Source of the DNA: Ruminococcus sp.
Lineage (GTDB): Bacteria > Bacillota > Clostridia > Oscillospirales > Ruminococcaceae
Length of the DNA: 64,000 nucleotides
Direction of reading: 5' to 3'
Assembly: GCA_029055625.1 (NCBI GenBank)
Contig: JAIDCY010000148.1
Location: forward strand, 49,856-113,855
The position numbers and the translations under genes were made by a program. This document shows positions 42,611-51,134 of the stretch, piece after piece; positions within the stretch are counted from its first letter, which is position 1, and the number at the start of each line of letters is the position of its first letter. The notes under the pieces were generated by a model, which did no database searches, was not told the origin of the DNA, and saw only the letters and a program-made list of their open reading frames with translations.

Positions 42611-45023
42611 ACTTCCGGATAAAGACGAGTGGGACAGAATAGTAAAAGAGGCGTTTTCGTCAGACGAGATACACACATTCTCCGGAGAATACAACATGAA
42701 AAAGTACCAGAATTTTCAGGTACGGAAAGGATTTACCATGAAAAGAAACAATCTGCTTATGAATCTGACGGTCATTGCAACGGCACTGGCAGTAGTAGCA
42801 GTCCCGACGGGGTTATACGTCGCCGGAAATATGACCGCTACAAAATCGAATACACAGTACGCACAGGGTGAGCAGGCGGAAAACGAACCGGCTTCACCGG
42901 TATCAGATGACAAAATCTATGATATTGAATACGGCTGGATACCGGACTATCTGAAACGTAATACAAACAACGAAACATATTTTTGTACTTTTGATAACGT
43001 CAACAGCCATATAAACAGTAATATAACTGTTAATTTTTATAAGAATACTAATGGTAAAGAAATTGAAATAGAAAGTGAAGCACCTATACGTGACACTTAC
43101 GAGACCGAAGACAAGACCATTAAAGTAGGATATTATGATAATTATATTGAAAATTCAACGGATACAAACCATGCAAATGATGGACGTAAGGCATCAGTAT
43201 GTTTTAAAAACAGTTCGTACCAGCTTATAGTATGGGCTACCGATGACATTACAAAGGACGATTTCCGGAAATTTCTTGAAAATATAAAACTTGTGCCGAC
43301 AGATACTGAAAAAGCATGGTTATATCCGGAAACAGATACCGGTGAGCAGGCAGAAGAAGATAATAACGTTTCAATTTCCGGTCATAATATTTATGATGTT
43401 GAATATGGCTGGTTGCCGGAGGGTATGGAATATCAGCCTGATGACCCCGATGGAAGAAAATTCAATGACAATGACGGCAAAAACAGACACCTTACACCTG
43501 AACTTATAAGAGTACCTTCTGGGGATATGTCTTTTGTTGAAGAATATCTTGTTACTCAAAATGACATAAATTTCACTGAAAAGACTACAGAATATCAGAC
43601 AGATGACAAGGATATTACTATAAGATACCGTGAAGACTATGAAGAAAATACAGATAATAATAATTTCGGACGTGTCGCAATAGTACATTTTAAAAATACT
43701 GAATGTGTGCTTATATTGTGGTGTACTGACAATATCACACAGGACGATTTAAGAAAAATTACGGAAAACGTTAAACTTGTTGAAAGCGATACCGGTGAGC
43801 AGGTTACGGAATCCGAATTTACCATATCCGACGGCAATGACGACGGACAAGTAAACGAGGGCATACAAGAATTTAAAGAGACAGACAGCAAACCGGCAGA
43901 AAATTACGACGGTACAATTTATGACGTTGAATACGGCTGGTTGCCGGAGGGTCTGGAATATCAGGACGAAGACAGCCCATACGGTGGAAAATTCCATAAC
44001 TGGATTACTAATGACGGTATGACACCGCAGTTTATCAAAGTCCCGGAGGGTATGACATTTTATGAAGATACCGGCAATCCGGAAATAGGAAATATAAAGA
44101 CTGAATTTCCTGCTTATGGGAAAACCGTAGCAATTTATGTCAGAGACACTTATAATCCTAATAATCCGGAACTTAATTTCGGACGTATAGCTTTCATCTA
44201 TTTTGACAATACGCCGTATGTTCTTACACTTTACGTAACCGACGGCATTTCAGAAGAAGATTTCAGAAAGATTATCACTGACGTTAAACTTGTACCGTCA
44301 GATACCGAAACGGCAAGTATATATAGTGGCAAGCCGGAGCAGGAAACGATAGAATTTGAATCAGGTTCTTATGAAGATTACGGCATAAAGGTAAATGCAA
44401 GTGAGATAGTACAGATTGACGAGGCAGTCGGCGAACAATTCCCTGATTTAGTGGGAAATATTTCAACTAAGATAAAAAGCGTAAGTTTCGGCGATAATTT
44501 CAACGGACTTAACACTGACTGTATAGGCGAACCGGCAGATTTCAGCCAGTATCTCAACGAAGACGGCAAACTTATTGAAAATGTACGTGAGTTCTATACC
44601 ACTAAAAACGGCAAGGAAGAAACAATCTGTTCTGACGATACAACAGTAAGCGTAATGACGGTAACAATCACCTACACAAACAACGACGATAAGCCGACTG
44701 CTGACGGTGGCTATTGCGTATTCCCGACTTTACAGACCATACATGACGGTTATTTCTATAATCCACACTTCTATAATATAATTGAAAAAGAAGCTATGCT
44801 TGAAGAAACAATTACGGATTATAAGGATAATTACTATAGAATCGCAGATTGTGCAGGATTTTCATTCAGCAGTCCGAATCAGGAACGCAGAAACGAAATT
44901 CATCTTGATGCCGGAGAATCTGCGGAAGTAACACTTGCATTTATCGTTGAAGATAATCTCCGTGACAATCTCTATCTCAGACTGAATGATAACGGTTTTG
45001 TTGATTTATCCAATTTAAAATAA
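42597..45023 (+). CDS. Anti-sigma-like membrane protein with three DUF4367-like repeats
   Basis: 808 aa. Short cytoplasmic N-terminus (about 1-52), one membrane helix (about 53-75), then three related extracytoplasmic domains of about 140 residues beginning IYDIEYGWIPD (about 106), IYDVEYGWLPEGMEY (about 263) and IYDVEYGWLPEGLEY (about 442), each ending with a DDFRKxxxNVKLVPSDT type segment. They resemble DUF4367, common in sporulation and anti-sigma proteins. A separate C-terminal beta-rich domain (about 595-808) follows. Fused to a sigma gene by a 14-bp overlap, so it is probably a surface sensor that restrains the sigma factor (inference). Confidence 0.85.
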   Translation: MKNHRLPDKDEWDRIVKEAFSSDEIHTFSGEYNMKKYQNFQVRKGFTMKRNNLLMNLTVIATALAVVAVPTGLYVAGNMTATKSNTQYAQGEQAENEPASPVSDDKIYDIEYGWIPDYLKRNTNNETYFCTFDNVNSHINSNITVNFYKNTNGKEIEIESEAPIRDTYETEDKTIKVGYYDNYIENSTDTNHANDGRKASVCFKNSSYQLIVWATDDITKDDFRKFLENIKLVPTDTEKAWLYPETDTGEQAEEDNNVSISGHNIYDVEYGWLPEGMEYQPDDPDGRKFNDNDGKNRHLTPELIRVPSGDMSFVEEYLVTQNDINFTEKTTEYQTDDKDITIRYREDYEENTDNNNFGRVAIVHFKNTECVLILWCTDNITQDDLRKITENVKLVESDTGEQVTESEFTISDGNDDGQVNEGIQEFKETDSKPAENYDGTIYDVEYGWLPEGLEYQDEDSPYGGKFHNWITNDGMTPQFIKVPEGMTFYEDTGNPEIGNIKTEFPAYGKTVAIYVRDTYNPNNPELNFGRIAFIYFDNTPYVLTLYVTDGISEEDFRKIITDVKLVPSDTETASIYSGKPEQETIEFESGSYEDYGIKVNASEIVQIDEAVGEQFPDLVGNISTKIKSVSFGDNFNGLNTDCIGEPADFSQYLNEDGKLIENVREFYTTKNGKEETICSDDTTVSVMTVTITYTNNDDKPTADGGYCVFPTLQTIHDGYFYNPHFYNIIEKEAMLEETITDYKDNYYRIADCAGFSFSSPNQERRNEIHLDAGESAEVTLAFIVEDNLRDNLYLRLNDNGFVDLSNLK

Positions 45024-45036
45024 CCTCCTTATAAAA

Positions 45037-45070
45037 AAAGAAGCTCCCCGTAAAAAGGGAGTTTTCTTTT
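45037..45070. terminator. Bidirectional intrinsic terminator
   Basis: Stem CTCCC/GGGAG extended by A/T pairs, between the convergent anti-sigma-like gene and MATE gene; T-rich in both directions. Confidence 0.75.
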
Positions 45071-46412
45071 ATACTTTTAACTGTTTACGTGATACTTTTT
45101 TAACACACGAAACGCAAATTATCACACAGTAAGTTGTTGCGACAACCCACGCCACCTGGTCAGTATAGCATATAGCACCGAATCTGTATATCGGGACGAA
45201 TTTCCGGCTTACGATTATACGGGCGAACATCTCAAGAACGCCGGAAAATATAGCCAGTCCGGAGAAGCCTATACCCTGTACGCTCATACGGCACGCAAAG
45301 AGGATACCTAAAACCCAGTAGAAATAACCGACGCATTTCATATAGACACCGCACGCATCAAGTACCGCAGTTTCCGAACTGTCAAGGAACATCATTGACA
45401 AAGTACGTCCGCCGAAAATAAGCACGATACCGATTAAAATTCCGTAAACCGCATTTATTACCGTTCCCTGTACGATACCTTTTCTGACACGGTCTGTCTT
45501 TCCTGCTCCGAGGTTCTGACCGCAGAAAACCGATATACCAGTTGCCACCGCCTCAAACGGACACATTGCGAGCTGTTTTAGTTTGGAGGTTACCGCAAAC
45601 GCCGATATATAGACATCTTCAAGCGAATTGTTAGCGGACTGCATAACCATACTTCCGATAGCGGTAATCGAAAACTGTAAGCCCATAGGTACGCCCATAA
45701 TGAGAAGTTCTCTGAGTGCGTGTACGTTGAATCTGCAGATTTCCTTGTTCATACGGAGCAGGGGATATTTTTTCTGAATCACGATAAAGCACGCAATACC
45801 GCTACAAGCCTGCGCCATAACCGTTGCGATACCTGCACCCATACACCCTAACGGTATAACCATTATGAATACTAAATCGAGAATCACGTTAAGTACCGCA
45901 GAAACCGCAAGGAATATGAAAGGCGTTTTGCTGTCGCCGATAGCACGTAACATACTGGAAAGCAGATTATAGAAAAATGTGAAAGGTATTCCGGCGAGTA
46001 TCACGAAAAGATAATTATACGCATCTTTGTAGATGTTTCCGGAAATACTCAGAATATCGATAATTTTTCCGCACATCAGGCACGTAACGGTAGTAAGTAT
46101 GACGGAAAAAATCACGGACAGCAGATATGAATGAAAAATGGTACTCCGTAATCTTTCGGGCTGTTCCGCACCGAAGTACTTAGCCATAGGGATTCCGAAT
46201 CCTGAACACGTACCGATACAGAAACCGAGTACCAGAAACTGCACACTGCTTGAAGCCCCGACAGCTCCTAACGCATCCGCACCGAGTACACGACCTACTA
46301 TAGTAGCATCAATCAGATTGTAAGCCTGTTGTAAGAGACTTCCGAGCAGTAACGGCAACGAAAATCCCAGTATCAGTTTAACCGGATTTCCTGAAGTCAT
46401 GGATTTTGTCAT
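45069..46412 (-). CDS. MATE-family efflux transporter
   Basis: 447 aa, about 12 membrane helices. NorM/DinF-type start MTSGNPVKLILGFSLPLLLGSLLQQAYN (in part), GRVLGADALGAVGASSS and CSGFGIPMAKYFGAEQ in the first half and FEAVATGISVFCGQNLGAGK in the second. Cation-coupled export; substrate unknown. Not closely similar to the MATE protein at 33753. Confidence 0.94.
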   Translation of the reverse strand: MTKSMTSGNPVKLILGFSLPLLLGSLLQQAYNLIDATIVGRVLGADALGAVGASSSVQFLVLGFCIGTCSGFGIPMAKYFGAEQPERLRSTIFHSYLLSVIFSVILTTVTCLMCGKIIDILSISGNIYKDAYNYLFVILAGIPFTFFYNLLSSMLRAIGDSKTPFIFLAVSAVLNVILDLVFIMVIPLGCMGAGIATVMAQACSGIACFIVIQKKYPLLRMNKEICRFNVHALRELLIMGVPMGLQFSITAIGSMVMQSANNSLEDVYISAFAVTSKLKQLAMCPFEAVATGISVFCGQNLGAGKTDRVRKGIVQGTVINAVYGILIGIVLIFGGRTLSMMFLDSSETAVLDACGVYMKCVGYFYWVLGILFACRMSVQGIGFSGLAIFSGVLEMFARIIVSRKFVPIYRFGAICYTDQVAWVVATTYCVIICVSCVKKVSRKQLKV

Positions 46413-46490
46413 GATAAATCACTCCTTTGCGATTAGCATTCTATCACTTTTTTCAGGAGATGTCAATAATTTTCTGGAAAAATTTCCGAC

Positions 46491-46521
46491 AAAAAAAGGA
46501 CTGTTTAAAGTCCCTTTTTTT
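46491..46521. terminator. Intrinsic terminator beyond ldh 3' region
   Basis: Stem GGACT/AGTCC flanked by A7 and T8, usable in both directions. Read on the minus strand it would end the ldh transcript about 280 nt after the ldh stop, leaving a long repeat-rich 3' UTR. Confidence 0.7.
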
Positions 46522-46540
46522 ATGTAAAATATTGTATAGT

Positions 46541-46799
46541 CCGGTGACGGATAAAAATTTATAGGTCACCTCTGATTTTGACGATATATAGCCACAAAAC
46601 GCCGTTTTCACTTTTGAAGGTGACCTATATGACCTGTTTTATAAAACCTTTTTTAAATTTTTTATTCTATACGAAAGGAATTTATAATAGCTGATTATAG
46701 GTCACCTTTATCGGGGATAAAGTGAATTTTTTACGATATATAGCCACAAACTGCCGGTGACGGATAAAAATTTATGAGTCACCATCCGTCACCTGAAAG
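46541..46799. repeat. Non-coding cluster of GGTGAC-type repeats
   Basis: In the 390-bp gap 46413-46802. A 30-bp unit starting CCGGTGACGGATAAAAATTT occurs at 46541 and 46754 (28 of 30 identical). ACGATATATAGCCACAAA occurs at 46581 and 46733 (identical). AGGTGACCTAT at 46618 is the exact inverse of ATAGGTCACCT at 46697, whose first ten bases also end the first 30-bp unit. The second unit closes into a 10-bp stem GGTGACGGAT/ATCCGTCACC. No ORF of note. It resembles a miniature mobile element or a structured RNA. Confidence 0.7.
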
Positions 46800-46802
46800 T
46801 AA

Positions 46803-47756
46803 TTAAAGATTGAGACCGTTGAAGCTGTCGTCAAGAATAGTTTTAGAGTTCTGGAATTTTTCCTTTTCCTCGTTGGTAAGCGAGAGTTCGACAATTTCCT
46901 TTACACCGTTTCTGCCTATGATGCACGGTACACCGATAAATACATTTTTACTGTCGTATTCACCGCAGAGTTTGGCGGATACGGTAAGTACGCTGTTTTC
47001 GTCGCCGAGAATAGCCTTGATGATACGGGTTATAGCCATACCGATACCGTAATAAGTGGCACGTTTTGCCTTGATAATCTTGTATGCAGATGTTCTGACC
47101 TGTTCTTCGATTGACTGCATATCTTCGATTTTGTAATCATTTTTTTCATCTGCGAGAATTTCCGATACAGATTTTGTTGCAAGCATAACCTGAGAGAACG
47201 GCACAAATTCACTGTCACCATGTTCACCGATTACGTATGCGTGAATGTTTTTCGGGTCAACGGTGAAGTAGTCGCCGAGTAAGTAACGGAGACGTGCGGT
47301 ATCAAGAGATGTACCAGTACCGATAACCCTTGACGCTCCGAAGCGTGAGAGTTCGTAAGTAACACGTGTCATAATATCGACGGGATTAGTTGCGACAAGG
47401 AAAATGCCGTCAAAACCGGACTTTACAACCGGTGAGATGATAGAGCGGAAAACTTCCGTATTACGCTGGAGCAGGTCAAGACGGGTTTCGCCCTCACGCT
47501 GTGCGACACCTGCCGCTATTACTACTATGTCGGCATCTTTACAGTCTTTGTAATCTCCGGCGTATATCCGCATATTCGACTTTGCAAATGCGAGACCATG
47601 GTTTAAGTCCATAGCCTCACCGTTAGCACGTTCTTTGTTTACGTCGATAAGAACGAGTTCGTTACAGATACCGCCCTGATTTACGAGGGCATAGGCGAAA
47701 CTCATACCAACCATACCAGTACCGATAAGAACGACTTTTCTTTTATCAGTATTCAT
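46803..47756 (-). CDS. ldh: L-lactate dehydrogenase
   Basis: 317 aa. Reduces pyruvate to L-lactate with NADH. Nucleotide-binding GTGMVGMSFA at about 11-20, catalytic Arg loop QREGETRLDLLQRN, ATNPVDIMT, and the catalytic His in GEHGDSEF. ATG 47756 chosen, 7 bases after GGAGG; the longer frame to 47774 starts inside the leader ahead of that site. Own strong promoter at 47819. Confidence 0.96.
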   Translation of the reverse strand: MNTDKRKVVLIGTGMVGMSFAYALVNQGGICNELVLIDVNKERANGEAMDLNHGLAFAKSNMRIYAGDYKDCKDADIVVIAAGVAQREGETRLDLLQRNTEVFRSIISPVVKSGFDGIFLVATNPVDIMTRVTYELSRFGASRVIGTGTSLDTARLRYLLGDYFTVDPKNIHAYVIGEHGDSEFVPFSQVMLATKSVSEILADEKNDYKIEDMQSIEEQVRTSAYKIIKAKRATYYGIGMAITRIIKAILGDENSVLTVSAKLCGEYDSKNVFIGVPCIIGRNGVKEIVELSLTNEEKEKFQNSKTILDDSFNGLNL

Positions 47757-47778
47757 AAAAAAACCTCCGGTCATATAG

Positions 47779-47813
47779 ATAATTAAGAATTAAGAATGCA
47801 TAATTAAGAATTA
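47779..47813. repeat. 14-bp direct repeat in ldh leader
   Basis: ATAATTAAGAATTA at 47779 and again at 47800, separated by 7 bp, in the transcribed leader between the ldh promoter and ribosome site. AT-rich; could be chance or a protein-binding site. Confidence 0.55.
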
Positions 47814-47818
47814 ATTCA

Positions 47819-47847
47819 ATTATACAGTATAAATTTTACTTTGTCAA
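47819..47847 (-). promoter_or_regulatory. Sigma-A-type promoter for ldh
   Basis: On the minus strand TTGACA, 17 bp, TATAAT. The 16 bases AAAAAACCTCTTGACA are identical to those at the lysine operon promoter (63959-63974). Confidence 0.85.
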
Positions 47848-47860
47848 GAGGTTTTTTCAA

Positions 47861-48460
47861 TTAATAATTATGTTCCATTCTTGCCCTGATGTAGTTTTCG
47901 AGATAGTCAACAGTGCCGTCAATTCCTAAGCGTGTACTGTTAATGCAGAGGTCGTAAAGTCTCGAATCTCCCCAGTGTCCTGAGCAGTGATAGTTGTGAT
48001 AGCGTTTACGTTTCTTGTCTTTTTTCCGGATAAATTCCCTTGCATCTTCTTCCGGAAGTTCATATACTTTCATGACACGTTTAATTTTAGCATCCGGATC
48101 TGCAAGTATAAACAGCGATACGAGAGCAGGATTATTTTTAAGACGTGTTTCAGAACATCTTCCGACTACTACGAAAGATTCGCCACTTTCCGACTTTTCT
48201 TTCAGAAAATTGAACTGCATTTCCGCTATGTTGTCTTCAATGGAATTACTGTAACCCCTTACACGTCTTGAAATGAGTTTCTTTTTCGGATTTTCGTTGT
48301 ATTTTTCTATTTCTTCCGGAGTAAGTCCGGTACGTTCAGCGATTTCGGTGATAAGATGCCGGTCGTAAATCGGTATGCCGAACCTTTCAGCGAGTGCTTC
48401 CGCTATAACCCTTCCGCCACTGCCGAACTCTCTTCCGACTGATATAATAAGTTGTGACAT
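47861..48460 (-). CDS. Cytidylate-kinase-like protein
   Basis: 199 aa. P-loop kinase fold of the Cytidylate_kin2 family: ISVGREFGSGGRVIAEALAE at the N-terminus holds the phosphate loop, YDRHLI follows, and VVVGRCSE fits the NMP-binding side. True cytidylate kinase (Cmk) has a different, longer pattern, so this is a relative of unsettled substrate. It lies 16 bases after the permease gene on the same strand. Confidence 0.88.
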   Translation of the reverse strand: MSQLIISVGREFGSGGRVIAEALAERFGIPIYDRHLITEIAERTGLTPEEIEKYNENPKKKLISRRVRGYSNSIEDNIAEMQFNFLKEKSESGESFVVVGRCSETRLKNNPALVSLFILADPDAKIKRVMKVYELPEEDAREFIRKKDKKRKRYHNYHCSGHWGDSRLYDLCINSTRLGIDGTVDYLENYIRARMEHNY

Positions 48461-48476
48461 AAGAAATCCTCCTTTA

Positions 48477-49829
48477 TTATAAGTATCTCATGAAAATGTA
48501 AGCCGTCGATATTGCGAGTACTATTACAGTAGCCGGTGCGAGTTTCTGACAATATTTTCCCCAGCCTATCGGGTAACCGTTTTTTGCGGAAATTGAAGTA
48601 CCTACAACGTTTGCGGAAGCACCTATCGGGGTAGCACTACCGCCTATATCCGTACCGATTGAGAGCGTCCACGCAAGAGTTGGTAATGCAACGCCGGAAG
48701 TTGTGGCGAGGCTCTGGATAACGGGAACCATAGTTGCGGCAAACGGTATGTTATCAACGAACGCACTCGCCAGAGCGGACACCCACAGGATTATAACTAT
48801 CATGAGTCTGATATTACCACCGCTTATTTTTTCGATAAAATCGGCGATAATTTCAAGTATACCGGTTTCCTCCAGACCGCCGACCACTATAAAAAGTCCT
48901 ATGAAGAATACAACCGTTTTGTAGTCAACTTTTTTAAGTAATTCAAGGGCATCTTTAGCAAATGCGATAAGGGTCACGATAGCTATGAAAAGCCCGATAG
49001 TTGCGACGGTAAGATGTGTCATTGAGTGTGTAACGAGCAGGATTACCGCACAGCCGAAAATCACACTGCTTGCGATAAAGTCACGCTTGTTTGTGATAGC
49101 TTCCGACGGTTTCGGTAATTTGGAAATATCGACGCTCTCACCGTTTCCGGAAACAAGTTCTTTTCTGAATGCGAAGTAGAAGAAAATAATCGATACTATC
49201 AGCGATATTCCGGCGACAAGTCCGGTATTCATGAGGAAATCACCGAAAGAATAGCCGAGTGAAGTACCTACTATAATATTCGGAGGGTCACCGCACATAG
49301 TAGCAGAACCGCCGAGATTTGCACAGAAAATTTCCGATAAAATCATAGGAACGGGATTGAATTTCAGAAGCTGTGAAAGTTCGATAGTAACCGCCGCAAG
49401 AAACATTATAACGGTTATGCTGTCGATAAACATAGAGAGTACCGCCGATATAATCATGAAAGTAACGAATACCGGTATAGTCTTACACTTTACGAGAAAC
49501 GCTATTTTCATGCATAACCACCGGAAAAATCCGGCTTTCGCCATACCCTCCACCATAACCATCATACCGGCTATGAAAAGAATAGTTGCCCAGTTGATAC
49601 CTTTGCTTTCGCTCTCCGTGACCTGATACCAGAAGTCTTTGGTAGCGAATCCCTTGAAAGCGAGGGTATCCCATATTGCCGAACCGCTCCGCATACAGAT
49701 ACCGAATACTACCACAAGCGTTAGTATTCCACTGCCGAGCGTTACGTAATGCCGTTCGATTTTATCCATGACGATTAATACGAACATCGCCACGAATATT
49801 ATAACGGCAAAGATTTGTGATGCTGTCAT
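48477..49829 (-). CDS. SLC13/ArsB-NhaD-type permease
   Basis: 450 aa, about 11-12 membrane helices. Ion-transporter superfamily with two inverted halves; the first carries GGSATMCGDPPNIIVGTSLG and the second GTDIGGSATPIGASANVVG, the paired re-entrant loops that bind Na+ and anion. It may carry dicarboxylate, citrate, arsenite or act as a Na+/H+ antiporter; not decidable here. ATG 49829 follows AGGAGG; the longer frame to 49934 runs through the promoter. Confidence 0.9.
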   Translation of the reverse strand: MTASQIFAVIIFVAMFVLIVMDKIERHYVTLGSGILTLVVVFGICMRSGSAIWDTLAFKGFATKDFWYQVTESESKGINWATILFIAGMMVMVEGMAKAGFFRWLCMKIAFLVKCKTIPVFVTFMIISAVLSMFIDSITVIMFLAAVTIELSQLLKFNPVPMILSEIFCANLGGSATMCGDPPNIIVGTSLGYSFGDFLMNTGLVAGISLIVSIIFFYFAFRKELVSGNGESVDISKLPKPSEAITNKRDFIASSVIFGCAVILLVTHSMTHLTVATIGLFIAIVTLIAFAKDALELLKKVDYKTVVFFIGLFIVVGGLEETGILEIIADFIEKISGGNIRLMIVIILWVSALASAFVDNIPFAATMVPVIQSLATTSGVALPTLAWTLSIGTDIGGSATPIGASANVVGTSISAKNGYPIGWGKYCQKLAPATVIVLAISTAYIFMRYL

Positions 49830-49866
49830 AATATAACCTCCTGTATGTATTTTTTGCACCTTTGGA

Positions 49867-49895
49867 ATTATAGCACATTGTGAAAATTTTTTCAA
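49867..49895 (-). promoter_or_regulatory. Sigma-A-type promoter for permease operon
   Basis: On the minus strand TTGAAA, 17 bp, TATAAT. Its spacer and -35 box coincide with the Rex-like sequence at 49878-49897. Confidence 0.78.
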
Positions 49896-49897
49896 GA
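49878..49897. promoter_or_regulatory. Possible Rex redox-repressor site
   Basis: TTGTGAAAATTTTTTCAAGA matches the Rex pattern TTGTGAAAnnnnTTTCACAA at 14 of 16 defined positions and lies between the -35 and -10 boxes of the permease promoter. Confidence 0.35.
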
Positions 49898-49991
49898 TTA
49901 ATTTATATTTTATGACAGCTTTTTCAGTTTTCATGCAAAATGCGGTTATTAATTATAAAAATTCTGTAAAAAATTGTAGTAAGAGAAGAGT

Positions 49992-50207
49992 TTAACGTGA
50001 TTCATCAGGTGTCTGGAGGTCTTCGACGTGACAGCCGAAAAATTTAGCAAGTCTCCAGTAAGTTTCTTTAGAGGTCACGCCCCTGTCTATCGCACCGTAC
50101 AGACATTCACACGTGATACCGCTTTCCTTGCTCAGCTGGCGTATAGTCTGAATACCGAACTCGTCCATAAAATCGTAAAAAGCGGTCATATTGAGAATTA
50201 TTTTCAC
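49992..50207 (-). CDS. Small HTH protein of Mu-like element
   Basis: 71 aa. GTG start 7 bases after GGAGGT, 3 bases after the muB-like stop. A single Cro/XRE-like helix-turn-helix (QTIRQLSKESGITCECLYGAIDRG in part, then TYWRLAKFFGCHVEDL). It is the last gene of the transposition operon and probably binds DNA; its role is not known. Confidence 0.8.
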   Translation of the reverse strand: MKIILNMTAFYDFMDEFGIQTIRQLSKESGITCECLYGAIDRGVTSKETYWRLAKFFGCHVEDLQTPDESR

Positions 50208-50210
50208 GGT

Positions 50211-51134
50211 TCATACCTCCATATCCATAAAGTCAGCCATTGCGACAAGTCCGGCGTATGTGAAATTTTCGTTATCGTAAGCGTTGGAGAAAAGATTTAC
50301 CGCCCCTCTTAAAGCCTGCGGAGTATGTGCGATTTTCAGCAGGTAATCAATTTCAGCGTTCATGTTGTTTTTTTCGAGTACGGGAAATATACGGCAGATG
50401 TCCTCACGCTTTATATCGGTACTGCGGTATATTTTCCGCTGACGTGTCCGGTTAGAAATCTGTGCGAACTCCGCTTTACGGTTGCCCATAGCGGAAACGG
50501 TATTGAGATTCCCGATAAAGCAGATACCTAACGTCTGACCTTTATTACTGAAGTAATCGGAAAAACTCCGGAGTACCTCAATAGTTTTCAACGTAAGATG
50601 TTGTGCTTCGTCAAAAATTATAACAGTACCGTCGGAAATCTTATTGACTATCGAAAACCACATATCACTGATATTTTTTTCCTGACCTGCTCCGGTAGAG
50701 TCGGCGATTATTTTCAACAGATTGCGTATACCGGTTATGCAGGGATTTATAGTAATCATGAGGCTGTCCGCCGGATTATCGGAAACAAATTTCTGTGCGG
50801 ATTTGGTTTTACCGATACCGGCATCACCGCATACCACCGCAAGACCTCCACGGCTCTGACAGTTAGCGATAACACGGTAAATATTTCCGGAAATGGTAGT
50901 CTCAACGTAATCGGTTTCAGAGTATGCGGAATCTGTAGCAGTATCCTGACTGAAATAATTTTCTATAATATCAAAGATTTTCTGCGGATTTGATTTATAT
51001 TTACCGCTCCGGAGCTGAGAAAGTGCAGTACCCGATACGCCGATTATTTTTCCTAATGTATTCTGACTTATATTCCGTTCGTTCATGAGGTTCTCCACCT
51101 TATCGAGCAGGAGTTGTTGTTTATCGGTATACAT
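50211..51134 (-). CDS. MuB-like transposition ATPase
   Basis: 307 aa. N-terminal HTH (about 1-60, NISQNTLGKIIGVSGTALSQ) as in phage Mu B, then an AAA+ ATPase with Walker A CGDAGIGKT (about 102-110), Walker B VIIFDEAQH, and the sensor stretch ICFIGNL. In Mu, B coats target DNA, activates the transposase and gives target immunity. It overlaps the transposase gene by 14 bp. Confidence 0.92.
   Translation of the reverse strand: MYTDKQQLLLDKVENLMNERNISQNTLGKIIGVSGTALSQLRSGKYKSNPQKIFDIIENYFSQDTATDSAYSETDYVETTISGNIYRVIANCQSRGGLAVVCGDAGIGKTKSAQKFVSDNPADSLMITINPCITGIRNLLKIIADSTGAGQEKNISDMWFSIVNKISDGTVIIFDEAQHLTLKTIEVLRSFSDYFSNKGQTLGICFIGNLNTVSAMGNRKAEFAQISNRTRQRKIYRSTDIKREDICRIFPVLEKNNMNAEIDYLLKIAHTPQALRGAVNLFSNAYDNENFTYAGLVAMADFMDMEV

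Noticed and set aside
46541-46799. CRISPR array
   Set aside because: The units are two pairs of different repeats with unequal spacing and inverted copies, not regularly spaced direct repeats; no cas genes are nearby.
47861-48460. True cytidylate kinase (cmk)
   Set aside because: The N-terminal ISVGREFGSGGR pattern belongs to the Cytidylate_kin2-like family, and the CMP-binding insert of Cmk is not recognisable.
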